DNA of 64,000 nt from Vanilla planifolia (lineage: Eukaryota; Streptophyta; Magnoliopsida; Asparagales; Orchidaceae), in assembly GCA_023846275.1 (NCBI GenBank), contig CM043865.1, forward strand, positions 34,486,412 to 34,550,411, written 5' to 3'. Made by a program: the position numbers and the translations under genes. Below are positions 49,314-60,784 of the stretch, one piece after another. Every line of letters begins with the position of its first letter. The stretch's first letter is position 1. The notes beneath the pieces are model-generated. The model was not told the origin of the DNA. It ran no database searches and saw only the letters and a program-made list of their open reading frames with translations.

Positions 49314-51214
49314 AAGGGGGAGATTGTTAAACCCCATGGCCTAAATGATAATTTGATGATAACAAAACAGTGTATTGTTGTTTTAATTGTTTGCTTGAGT
49401 ATTTGTTACAGTATTAGAGTGACATGAAGCTCAAATGACTTGGAAGATGATTGAAGGAAGTTACCAACAACTTTGATCGTGATGAGCAGCCCTTGGTACT
49501 CCAGATGGTGTGACAGCTATTATGGAGGTGTATAAGTTTTTTTTAGGACACAATGTAAAACCTATAACTTTGTTTGTGTGGCACATTATAAATGTATTTT
49601 TCAAGTTTTAATTGCCTAAGGGTTGTACCATACGATTTTATATATCGTATTAGTGCAACTCTACGTATGAGGCTTACATTTAAGAAGGTGTTGTGATTAA
49701 ACAAGTCCTTGACTTGTATAATCAACATTTTACACCATATTTATTTTGGTTTAAATAAAAATATAATTATTATTATTTATTAAAGCGTTTTCGACTATTT
49801 TCGCAAGTGTTAAAGCTTTCAAAATTTTATTTCCGATTTAATTAAAAATTTCGCTTTACTCCAAACCGGGGCAAAAAGGGTTCGGTTAACGCCGAACCGG
49901 AACCAAGCCGAACCGGCCAGGCGAGAACCTAAGGGGACGATTATAAGGGCGCAAACACAAGCCAGAGTTCCTAATTCGGGTTCGGGTCATACTTGACCCG
50001 TTATGCTCTAAACAGGTCGGGTTGGGTATTGACTTCCCAATCGCACCTGGGGGCAGCCAACCCCAATATTTTCGGCTGAAGGCAAAAGAAAGGTGAACTA
50101 ATATATGCACTACTTCTCCCTACCAACAGGAAATGTGGGACTAAAACTTAAAAACGTTTTCTCTTTTTCGGCTTTCCTTTTCTGTTTTTCCGGCGCAACA
50201 GCTATATGTTTTAAAATTATTTTCTTTTCCACTTCTAGCCGTTGGAACTAACGTTCAATTGCTCGATCTCCTTCTATAAGAAGGATTGAATTCGAGGGAT
50301 TTTCGTTAGAAAAAAGAATTGGAAAAATCCCTGCAAAGACGGACAAAAATCACTGGAATTACTGTTCATCGTCTTCCTCAGCCTTCTCGGACTGAAACGA
50401 AACGCGTTCCTTTCGCTTCAAATTTGCACGGTTTCATCCCTTTTCGTTTCTATTTTACAATTGCTTACTCAACTACACCTCATACTCTGCTTAGCTACTT
50501 AGATTGAGGTTGAATTTACTGCAAATCTTTTCCGTTATCCAAGCTTCGCCAATCTTGATTTTTGGACCAATCTTCACCAAATTTGATTGTTGTTACACGC
50601 CTTGGAATCTCTATTAGCTTTTCGGAATACAACTTATCAGTGTCGAATTTCTATTGCGTCGAATTTTAGACCAAATCACCTCCGAAACAACTCTTCCGCC
50701 TAAAACAGAACAACTCCTTCGCAAACGCGATTTGGGCTTTGTCCTGTTTGGAAAGCGCGGTCAAAAGTGCGTTTGGGTTATTTTAATTTTAATTTGGAAG
50801 AAATTTTTTTTTGTGTCACTTTGTTTCACAAGTTGTAGGGTCTGTGGAATTTTAATTTTGTTTAAGAAAATTTGTTTGCCAAATAAAAAAATTGACGACG
50901 ACGGTGTATTGTGGTCTTGGTTGTGAAAACCAAGCTGTTGTATTTGTGTGTGACCAATCTTGTGATTGGGTGCTGTGAGGGTTTTTGGCCTACCCGCCGG
51001 TTGGGCAAAAGGCATTGGATTGGTAGTGAAGCCCGGCTAGGTTAGCTGGGGGTGGATGTAGGCAAAGGTTTTGCCGAACCACTTGAAATCGTGTGCCTTG
51101 CTATTTTATTTCTTAAGCGCACAAATTCAAGATTAAATTTACTCTGTTACGTTTTATTATTGTGAACGGTTCAATTCACCCCCCCCCCCCTCTTGTAACC
51201 GGCATTTTCCAACA
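49314..51214 (+). mobile_element. SIRE/Maximus-type Ty1/copia 3' LTR with polypurine tract
   Basis: AAGGGGGAGAT (about 49314-49324) is a typical copia polypurine tract and is followed at 49325 by TGTTAAACCCCATGG and TTGATGATAACAAAAC, the usual start of SIRE-type LTRs. The putative LTR runs 49325-51214 (1890 bp) and ends TTTTCCAACA, giving TGTT...AACA termini. Inside are a GC-richer block (49860-50100), TATA-like TTCTATAAGAAGG near 50272, GGGGGTGGATGTAGGC near 51050 and an AATTCAC-C12-TCTTG tail (51173-51195). No internal coding region is preserved to the left, and nothing like a primer-binding site follows. Confidence 0.7.
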
Positions 51215-54200
51215 GAAACTATTGTAGGATATTAGAATTTTTGCCCAACATAAGTGCCTAGAGATCTAAACATCAATATTCTTTCGTAATCTTGGTAATG
51301 ATTTAATCACATGGGTTAAATGTTCACTTTTATCGACATGACAGGATCAATTATAACTATTAAATGAATTTTGTATAGACAAATTAAGCTTGAAATCAAG
51401 TTTCTAAGAGTTGGTCTCAAGTAGCTAGGTCTCAAGGGGCTTATTTTGAGCAGTTTTAGACACTTTTTCCATTGATGCTTATCATTTGGCTATCTTTGAA
51501 TTAATTGTTGAAATTTATCTTACAATTTTCTACATCTTTAGGGTGCTAAATGCTATTTGAATCAAATGAAATTAAAATGTAATTAGAGTTTGAATTACCT
51601 ATATTTATTAGTTGAACTAGTCCTTTCATTTTTCTTTGATTATTATTTTCCACCTTATTGAGGTTTGCATTAACCTTGGGCAATTTGACCCACGAATATC
51701 ATGGAACAAATTTGATCCATCAAATCGTTTTGATGTTTCATAAACATACAGGAGGATATTTTTCATTCAATTACTGTAATGTTAGTCTTTACTAAATTTT
51801 AAAATTCTAATATTTTGGTGATAATTATCAATTCCTTGTGTGATCTCTATGCTCTTTCAAGTCATTATCACTAATCTGTTGCATTATGAGTACATGAGAT
51901 AGCCTCTCTTAGGAGTGAAGCTTAGTTGAGAGAAGTACTTCTATTATAGATTAATGCAAATTTGAGTCAATAATGTTTTTGATTGAATTGATAATGTGTA
52001 GTTAAATGCTAGGAGATGATAGTGGAGAGAACTATTATTGTTAATTGGTATCTCATTGATATTTTATTGTGCTTTTAAGGGATTATAAGAAGATATATGT
52101 GTACACAAAAGCAATAGCTCAATGCTAATAAAATGAAAAGCTCTCTTTTACTAATACTTCAAAGTTTTCGAAATTTTGATTTCTCATAAGAAATGTTCTA
52201 TTTATTTTCTCTTTCATCTATTCTAATTATTATGATATTAATGACACTCTGATCATATTGTGTATACTTAAATGACCAATATTATTTATTAAAGTAAAAA
52301 AAACTTATAAAGTTACTAAACTATTGTAATATTTTTTTATTTTATGTAAAAAATATATTTTAATAACAATAAGTGATATGAATGCTCTCAATCTCTTCCA
52401 ATCATCATTGTCAATTTTTTTTTATGAAAACTATGATTTTTAGATTATCAAGATAATTTTTTTATCCCACAAAATAATTGAAATATAGAAGAGAATAGAA
52501 AATGCCAATTCTAAAAAGGTTACAAACTTCATAAAAAAAATTAAAAAAATGATGCAAAAACATATTGGTGTTCTACCAAATTGGTATTGAGATGATTTTC
52601 CCATAGTTTGTAAATCCAACAAAAAATAAAAAAAAATGCATAGATTATATGTCAAGGGCACGCACAATGGACATAACAAGGTAATGCTCTTAAAATATCA
52701 AATTTCATATAAAAAGGTTAAGACTATTTTTAAAAAAGTGAACAAATTTATTCAAGATTTTGTTTTTCAAATTTATTTATTATAGATGAAATAAAAACTT
52801 ATCATGTGAAATCAGAAGAGTGAAAATGTATTAAGGTTATTGTTTTCAAAATTTGATCGAGTAGTAATTATCATGAAAAAATAAAGATTTTTTTTTTCTA
52901 TTATTTAGATGAATTGATGACTCGTTAGTAACATATGGAGAAAGAATGAATAGTTTATTGAACAAAAATATTAAGTTTTTGTTATAAGTAAATGCCATAA
53001 TAAGGGTGGGTTTCATGATCATGATATGATATGATTATTAATAGTTTAACAAAAACTACAAAATTAATCAATTTTTTTTAAAAAATAAAATAATACAATT
53101 TTGTAAAATATACAAACATATCAAGACATATTATTAAGATAAAATAAAATGACAAAAAAATGTTATTAAGACTAAACAAGAAGGAAATAATTTTTTTTTT
53201 CTATAAGTTCTCAAGACAATGATATTAACGTTTAATATTTGTTTGATATTTGTATATTAGGGAAGTTACAGCTATTCATTATCTTTATAAGTTACATTTG
53301 CAGCTGAACTTCATTTTCAACTTGGTCGAGCCAATGCAGAAGAAGCTCTTAAGTAGGTTTTGCCCAACTCTCAACTTAGACTATGCTTATGTAAGTCGTG
53401 ATATTACAAATGCTATGTTAGTTCAAAGAAATGACTTCTTATAGTTCAAAACATAACCAAAAAAAAAATAATCTCTCTTATCTTTTATTTTTCACTTTTA
53501 TTTTTTAGTATTAAAAATATTCCAAAAAATGACTTGTCACATATTTATTTCAATTTGTATTTGCTTGCGATTTTATTATTTATTTCTATATTATTTTTTT
53601 TTTCTTTTTAAACCGTACAGAACTTAGTTAGATTCCCGCTCAGTAAACTTTTATATATTAGCAGTATATTCTATATTTATTGTTTCCATGTTAGGAAACA
53701 ATAATAATATTCATCTATTATATTATTTTTCTAAAGAAATAAATTTAATTTTTTTTATAATTAAATATCTTTATTTATATTAGATATAACAAGATTAAGA
53801 TTATTTTTATTTAATATATCTTTCATGAGTTATATATTTTTAAGTCATTTATCATTTTAATATTTACAAATAGCAACAGTAAACTATTAAGAAATGTCAA
53901 AAAATGTTTTTTTTTTCTCTGGCAATGTTGTTGATGTTTTCAAGTCACCTTCTTGATGTTTAATATTTTTTCTTGATATTTTCATTACTGTATTATCTTC
54001 CTCAATATAGAAATAAAAATTTTAGTTATATCATTAATTCAAATAATTTTATTTTTTTGAGCACACTTTAAGTTTGAAATTAAAAATTCTTTACCATATA
54101 TTTTCTTAATACCTTCATTAGATTTCTTGATTAGCATAATATTCTCATCCTCATTTGTAGATGTCGACTTAATTTATGATCAAACAACATAAATCATTAT

Positions 54201-55561
54201 ATTATTTTGTCATTTTTTATACCTACAAAACATTCTATATTATTATAACAAACAATATATTCATTTTAATCCATATACTTATATTATGAAGATGGTCTAA
54301 TAGCATCTCTTGAAAAAGATAATAATAATTTGATGTAAAAACGTGATTAGAGTTCATAAACATTAGATGATGATGTATTTTTTGTACAAAAACTCTATTG
54401 ACATAGCTCATTTTCTTAAGTAGTATATGAAATGGGTATTGGCTAGGATTCTTGTACGTGATTATGAGAATCCTAAGTGAAAGACTATGAAGAAATTCTG
54501 CTACAATGTTCTCAAGGCTTACTGATACCCTGAAGCAAAGCACGTTTAAAAGCTGTAGCTTTGTAGTTTAATGGTTTACGTCGTTGAGAAGTCTATTGTC
54601 CGTACTCATTCTTAAGAATCAACTCACATTTCTACTATACCTTAAACAAGGTGCAGCAAATATTCCAGGACTCACTGCAGTCACAGCCAAACAATACTTC
54701 AAACTGGAGAACAGAGGTATTCTGTATTGAACTCAGCTTTCTTTTGTCTCTCCTCTCTCTCTCTCTCTCTCTCTCTTTGTGTCTCTGTCTTACTTAATGG
54801 GATTAGTTATGTTAATTTAATTTTAATTTCTTTTTTAATATGAGATTAATCATATATTAGAATACATCTTAAACTAACAGTCTCGAATGCCATCTATATT
54901 ATATAATATTACAGGTCAATAATAAGCCATGTAAGTAATGTTAAGAGAGTTTTATTATCAAGATCTAAGTTTGATACAAAGGTGTTTACGATCTTTCAAA
55001 TCATATCAAATTAAATTATGTTACATCATGTATGTCTATTGATTGTGTCATAGGTATATAATATTATGATTTTTGTTATTCTTTTGGTCAAATATGTAAC
55101 ATTATTGTAGTTTCATCATTTGATTGAATTCTATTTAAATCAGTTTAGAAATAAAAGATTTGTAGTAAGCTTTAATGATTAAACTGTTTGGTTGAATTAT
55201 TATTTTTATATTAATATTATAACTTATTATTTAAAAAAAAAATCTTTTAAAAAAAATTTGCACGATGTGAACAAATTGGACCCCATGAAAGAGGAGTGGC
55301 AGGCAGTCGTTGACACTGGTGGATCCCCTCCTCGTCAGCTGCCTTGTTACAGTAAATTATGATTTGTTATTGCCAAAAACTGTCGTGACATAATTACAAA
55401 ATAATATCAACTTTATTCCACGTCATCGTAATACAATACAGAACAGCGAACACAGTATTATCAACACAGCGATTTTATATGATGCCTGACCAATAATCTC
55501 TCATGGGATCCTTATTTCAAATCCAATCTCCGGCCGGAAACCGGTTTATTGCAAAGCGGGT
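51215..55561. other. intergenic region between the LTR and the HD-Zip gene
   Basis: Very AT-rich DNA with many poly-T/poly-A runs and no recognised gene or element. It carries a (CT)12 tract near 54760. The part nearest 55561 should include the 3' UTR of the HD-Zip gene. Confidence 0.5.
54753..54776. repeat. (CT)12 microsatellite
   Basis: CT dinucleotides within a pyrimidine-rich stretch (54740-54790), about 0.8 kb downstream of the HD-Zip stop codon. Confidence 0.9.
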
Positions 55562-56532
55562 CTAGTGTTCCTCCCAGGACCAGAATGCCGACGGCTCAAC
55601 TCCGGCGGCCATGATGTTGCAGAAGTTGTCCCCTCCGGCAGCGGCAGTGCCTGTGCCGTTGTCGACCTTGGGAATTTGGGTCACGTTAGGACTCAGAGGC
55701 GCATCGAAGGCTAGAGTTCTGGAGATGCCCAAGTTTATGTCGGAGCTGTTTTCGCTCCTATTGCTGCAAGATCCCTCTGTTTCTTTGTTGAGATTTAATG
55801 GCTCGGTTCCATCCCTGCCTTTCCACGCCAACAACTGCATCGAATACATGAGATGTGGGATTGAAATCTTTTCGAGGAGAAGAAGGATGCTGGCCGGCGT
55901 TACCTCGGCCTGCAGCCTCCCGTTCTGAGCACGAAGTGCGTCGTTCTGAGACTTGAGGGCCTCGAATTCTCTCCTCAGAGACTCGTAGTCCTTCTCGAGC
56001 TGCTTCGTCTTCCACCGTGCCCTGCGGTTCTGAAACCAGATGGCGATCTGTCGGGGCTGGAGACCGAGCGCCCTCGCGAGCTGCATCTTTCGTTCGGGCT
56101 CGAGCTTGTTCCCGAGCTCGAAGTTCCTCTCCAGTGTCCTGACCTGTTCCATATTCAGCCGCCTCTTCTTCTCCCCCTGCAGCGAGCCGTCATCCGACAG
56201 CTCCTCCTCCTCCCCGCCGCCGCCGCCAGTCATGTCTTCGCTCCAAACAGACCTCTTTACCGCAATTGGCGGCGCCCCTCCCACAACTGTTTCACCAATA
56301 ACAAACACAGAGCGAGAATTCTCGATGAATGGACCAAAAAAACGCGTTCCATTGAACACTCACCATCACCTCCAAAGTCATGGCAATTACCGATCGGAGC
56401 AGAGACGAGGATGGGGGAAAGCTGGTGGCTTTCGTCGATAATGGAGGGGAAGAGGAAGCTCTGTGGGAAGAAGGGTGGAGGAGAGGCCGAGGAAGAAGGG
56501 AGTCCATTGTAGGTCATTTGGCTCTCATTCAT
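55562..56532 (-). CDS. HD-Zip class I transcription factor (ATHB13/23-like)
   Basis: Nuclear DNA-binding protein of the plant HD-Zip I family, which binds CAATNATTG-like sites as a dimer. Exons 56364-56532, 55904-56286 and 55562-55834, with GT-AG introns of 77 and 69 nt, give 274 residues. The homeodomain covers about 95-152 ([19 protein letters not shown], then helix 3 [13 protein letters not shown]). The leucine zipper starts at L153, with leucines at 160, 167, 174 and 181; the next heptad position, 188, is Trp. Exon 3 has the family block [19 protein letters not shown] and ends FWSWEEH, an aromatic/acidic activation-type tail. Intron 2 is required by homology: [21 protein letters not shown] aligns without gaps to ATHB13-type proteins. 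The start at 56532 gives [10 protein letters not shown]; Met6 (56517) is a plausible alternative, since relatives begin MTCNG. Subgroup is inferred from remembered family sequence. Confidence 0.93.
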
Positions 56533-56570
56533 GATCCCATCAATCGAAGAGTATGATTGTCAGGCAGGAT

Positions 56571-56600
56571 GGGAGAGAGAGAGAGAGAAAAAGAGAGGCC
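56571..56600 (-). promoter_or_regulatory. CT-rich 5' leader of the HD-Zip gene
   Basis: A GA tract on the plus strand, i.e. CTCTCTCTCT on the coding strand, lies between the TATA box and the start codon. Pyrimidine-rich tracts near the transcription start are common in plant genes. Confidence 0.5.
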
Positions 56601-56621
56601 GGGGCTTAAGGAAAACTGCAG

Positions 56622-56631
56622 CTTTATAAAT
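56622..56631 (-). promoter_or_regulatory. TATA box of the HD-Zip gene
   Basis: ATTTATAAAG on the minus strand lies about 95 bases upstream of the start codon in GC-moderate DNA, at the right distance for initiation just before the CT-rich leader. Confidence 0.6.
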
Positions 56632-57050
56632 GGCAGTAGAAGTAAAGTGCAAGTTGTACTTCAAATTAGAAAAACAGAGATAATTTTTTTCCGGTGGGTC
56701 GTCGGCGATCTTTGCCGGGGTCCGAGAATCCAATGGCCGTTGATGAAACACATGTGCATGAAAGAATAGGAGCCAATGCGGGGTGGGCTCGCCAGGTTTT
56801 AATCGTTCTTCGCATTGTAGCTTAGCAAAGGGCATCATCAGTGGAAGGAGACTGCTTCGATTAGTTATATATTGATGTTCTATGGCTCTTCTTCGAGAAA
56901 CGTAACGTACACTACTGTAATCCGTGTCAGGCTTCTTCTGTTTATTTCTAACACGTGGGACAGCGGGAGATAGGCAGACCGGGAGAGCGCGAGACAGCGT
57001 GCATGTACGTGCGGAGAGCATAGAAAGAGTACATGTGCATTCATTTTTAT
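56632..57050. other. upstream region of the HD-Zip gene
   Basis: GC-moderate sequence likely to contain the promoter, passing into AT-rich repeats at about 57040. Open frames on both strands (for example 56560-57021 minus) have no recognisable domain. Confidence 0.4.
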
Positions 57051-57219
57051 TTAATTTAAATTTAATCTTAAGTCTCTTTATTATATACCAACTTAAATAT
57101 GAAATAATTTTTACAATATTTATTATATATTTAAGTATAAAATTATATAATTATTAAAAATATAATTATAATGAATCAAGTATAAATATTAATTATAATT
57201 ATAAGTTTTTTTAATATAA

Positions 57220-57994
57220 ATACTATGAAGTATTATATCTTTAAGTTTGATGATTACAAAATCAAACTCATGTGGACTAATAAATATTTAAGATGTTATT
57301 AATATGCAGAGATATATAGCGGATGCAATGGATGATTTTGAAGAGGAAAGCACAAATATCCTGGAATATAGTGAAAGTTGAAGACCTATGATTGAGATTG
57401 TTGGTTTGACTTGAAGATCTTAGAATCATCTAGGTTTACTTATTGTGGTGTACCTAAACCATTTGAAGACCTTTATTTATTATATTTTTCAATTGTTAGA
57501 ATGTTAAACATTTTTTTCTTAAGAATAAATTAGGTTTCTATTTCATCTTACTCATACATGCATTCTCCTCAAGTCTTTATCGTTGTGTTATAATTTTTCT
57601 AGAGTTGTTTTAAAACTTGAGTGACATTGACAAGACCATTTTATATGCAAATCAAATGTTAAAATTGAAGAAATTAAATTTGAAATAGGTTACAATTTTT
57701 CACTACCTTAAGATCGTACATTACGATGACCAATATTGTATTTGTACGATCTAGGTTCTAGCTTATGTTAACATATAAATTTAAAGTTGTTATGAAATCA
57801 TATATGTATGATAATCTCATTATATGAAAGTGATTATTATTTTTTTAAGAGTATGAAGTATAAAATCGATCATACTATGTACAAACCTTGTATGATTCTA
57901 TTGTGTTATGGGAGTTTAGTTATTACATACTTTATACTTAGACAAATTTTGCTTCATATGAGTATGACAAAAAATTCCTATTAAAATCCTAGTA
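57220..57994 (+). other. possible diverged SIRE-like LTR fragment
   Basis: The text TTTGATGATTACAAAATCAAA near 57247 resembles the TTGATGATAACAAA start block of the LTR at 49325, and an AGATCGTAC/GTACGATCT inverted repeat occurs at about 57711-57761. The evidence is thin and no ends were found. Confidence 0.3.
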
Positions 57995-60075
57995 TTGAAT
58001 AAGCTCTAATGTGGTCGGACATGTATGATTCATTCATCACACCAATATAACCAATTATTTTACTTAGAAAGATTAATAGTAGCATGGTCGTAATATTCTT
58101 CATCCATATACAATGGTAAAACTTTACTCTTTGTCATTTATAATTGAAATATCGTATACTACAAAATAGTGTCATATTTTTACATTTAGTTTTTAGCTGT
58201 TTTCGTTATCATCCATTGTCATCGCCGTCACTGTTAACAGTTGTTGTCGTCGCCCTTAGTTTAGCTGCATTGTCGTGTGACCTAATTGACCTAAGAATTA
58301 GTTGATCCACTCCACTTAGCTGGCCTTTCACCCAAAATGGCTTGGTATATCCGCATGCGTACCTGCTAGCCCTCGTCAACCATACATTACCATTATTAAG
58401 TCAATTATTATTTCTTCTTTTACATTCATGACATATGCTATTGAAATGTCAATTTTTAGCATGATTGTTGGCACAAACTTCCTTGAACATTAATAGTCTA
58501 CTCAATTTTTATACTTTCTAGTCCCTTGCCCAAGTAATCATCTAGACAATTATGATCATTCTCGTCAATTGATTTACAAGGCTTCCTTTTACGTGGTTAT
58601 CATATTCAAACCAACCTCCAAGCCCACACTTAAGCTTTGATATCCTTAGTGAAGTTGGTCCTACCCATCTCTCAATGGACCCTTTCACTATTTTAGCCTA
58701 TACACTTTGTTCGATCTATTCACCCATTCAATTATTAAGTTAAGTGTTTTCTTAAAACCAAAGACATTAAATATGTATTTAATATTGATGTAGATTTGAT
58801 CGATGAGCTACTCTCCATTGGCATGTCAAATCACCTAGACATTTATTTTGCCTTAATATAAACCCATCTTCAACATATGATATGTTGGAACCAACATTAT
58901 TTTTGTGCACCTTTAGATGCTATTTAAAAGCTTATTATTTTCTCACATGTCCTTATAAACCACTTATTGGTCATGAAATGTTTGAAGATTTGCTTTAAAT
59001 TTATTTTCTTCTATCTTAACTAGGATTATTCTAGTACAAAAGTTTTTTTTTCATTGTAATCTCAAGAAATAGTAGAGCATTTTCTATCAATGTTATTATG
59101 ATGTTTTTTTTCTTTAAGAATTATTTTATTATCATTTCTTGTGTGCACTATTTTCTTTTTTTTCTCACTCTACTATAGCTCTCTAACTTAGCATGTGATA
59201 TTTTTACACATGTATGCAAAGCCAACATTTGTGCACGTGTTAAAGACCTTTGACATCAGCCCTTTTATACTCTTATTTAGAGGTCTTCTCTCATGACCCA
59301 AAGATGCCTTCCTACTAGAACATTGGTCTACATCAAGGAACTTTGTGGTTATGGTGATGGAGCACTACTTCAAAAGATTAATCGAAGAGGGATGTACATG
59401 GTGGATTTCCCCATTAAAAGGAAACTTCCTTCATGTTCATAAATGCAACTATGCATATAATTGGATACATAGATTTTAATATGATACTCTATTAACTCCA
59501 TTCTCCAAGGAATTAATGAATGCTCAATTAATTTTAGGGCTATTAAAAAATATGCTATAATTAGGGTGAATACCCTAGCATATTATGATGGCATGATTCA
59601 TTAATCATACCATTATAACCAATTATTTTACTTAGATTAACAATAACATGGTCGTAGTATTCTTCATCCATGTACAATGATCGAGCTTCACTCTGTGTAA
59701 TTCATAATTTAAAATATTGTATAATACAAAATATTATGTCATACTTGTAACTTTTGAAAAAAAATTGATGTAAGAGCATCTAAAATTAGCTTACAAACCC
59801 ACACTTGTTGGCATCGTATCAATTTCATAAGTCAATCGGTACAAAATTTGGTTGAAAATTGCTTTAAGAAATGCTTAAAATTAAGATTTTAGCTATTTTT
59901 ATTGTTCGCTATTGTCTATCACTCTCAACAGCTGTTGTCACAACCTAAGCTGACCCGTACCCCCACGTGACTTGATTGAACTCGGAACTAGTTGATCTAC
60001 TAGACGTGGGCTGACTTGTCTCCCGTGACGATCTGGTATATCCGCTTCGACCTACTTTGAACCTCACTTACTCGT
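57995..60075. mobile_element. small non-coding LTR-like element (direct repeats flanking dispersed repeat copy B)
   Basis: A left repeat (about 57995-58376) and a right repeat (about 59580-60075) share, in order, ATTATTTTACTTAGA, AACATGGTCGTA/AGCATGGTCGTA, TATTCTTCATCCAT, TACAA-rich text, a GTTTTCGTTATC/TTTTATTGTTCGC region, CACCG/CACTC...AACAG.TGTTGTC and CTGGTATATCCGC. Between them lies the 1.2-kb dispersed repeat copy B. There is no coding sequence, so the layout resembles a terminal-repeat or large-derivative non-autonomous retroelement. The exact termini are undefined. Confidence 0.5.
58377..59575. repeat. 1.2-kb dispersed repeat, copy B
   Basis: Collinear with 46027-47215 in the same orientation, from CATTACCATTATTAAGTCAA to ATGCTATAATTAGGGTGAAT. 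Differences are scattered substitutions and short indels. Unlike copy A it is bracketed by direct repeats. Confidence 0.85.
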
Positions 60076-60239
60076 TAGCCTTCACTGACTCATGTTATTC
60101 TACTAGACCCACAAATACCCAAAAACCACATCAAATGAGTCGAGAACTCCCCCTACATTACATCGATCACACTTTAACATTTTACCCCCATCATTTTGTC
60201 TCCCATCATTAATGTTGCCTGAAATGCATAATCTATTTA

Positions 60240-60784
60240 GGAATTACTTAATTTAATTAATTTTAAAGATTATTAAGTCAATTCTTATTCAAAATATTTC
60301 TTTTATAATTTGTGTTGAATTTTAAAATCTTGAATAGTCTTTTAGAATTTCAAAATATGTCATTTAATAATTTAAATATCTTTTTATATTTTTTAGGTTA
60401 GTCAATTATTATTATATATTTGAGATCTCTATAAATAAAGATCTTTACTAGGTTATAAGCAGAGAGGAGACAATTATGAAATGAAATTTATTTTGTTTGA
60501 GTTTTCACCTTTGTGAATAATGTGTGTATGCTCAACTCTAGTTGAAGAGATTTTAACTTTTCTTGTGAGAGACAATGATCGAGGGTAAGAGACCTTCTAT
60601 TGAACGAGCTGACAACCAAATCGCTTGTAAGAGACAAGAATCGAATGTAAGAGATCTTTTATCAGGAGAACTAATAATCATACAAATTCTCACTTTTGCC
60701 AATACCCCAAGTTTTTCTACTAATCCAAATCACTACCACATTATCATTTTACCCTTTTGGTGCTCCAATGCCAATGTTTAAGAA
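60240..60784 (+). other. LTR-like promoter/leader segment
   Basis: CTCTATAAATAAAG (about 60429) is a good TATA box. It is followed by AGCAGAGAGGAGAC and a leader containing an internal duplication (GAGAGACAATGATCGAGGGTAAGAGACCTT, echoed about 45 bases later as AAGAGACAAGAATCGAATGT). This resembles the R-U5 part of a plant LTR. Frames at 60575-60781 and 60696-60890 are short and unassigned. Confidence 0.35.

Noticed and set aside
55562-56359. Reading the HD-Zip protein as one uninterrupted 265-residue frame starting at 56359
   Set aside because: It would replace the family N terminus by intron 1 sequence and insert 23 residues in the zipper; the spliced model restores a gap-free match to ATHB13-type proteins.
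55611-56441. Plus-strand open frames opposite the HD-Zip gene
   Set aside because: They are shadows of the HD-Zip exons, low-complexity Ser/Pro/Leu-rich products.
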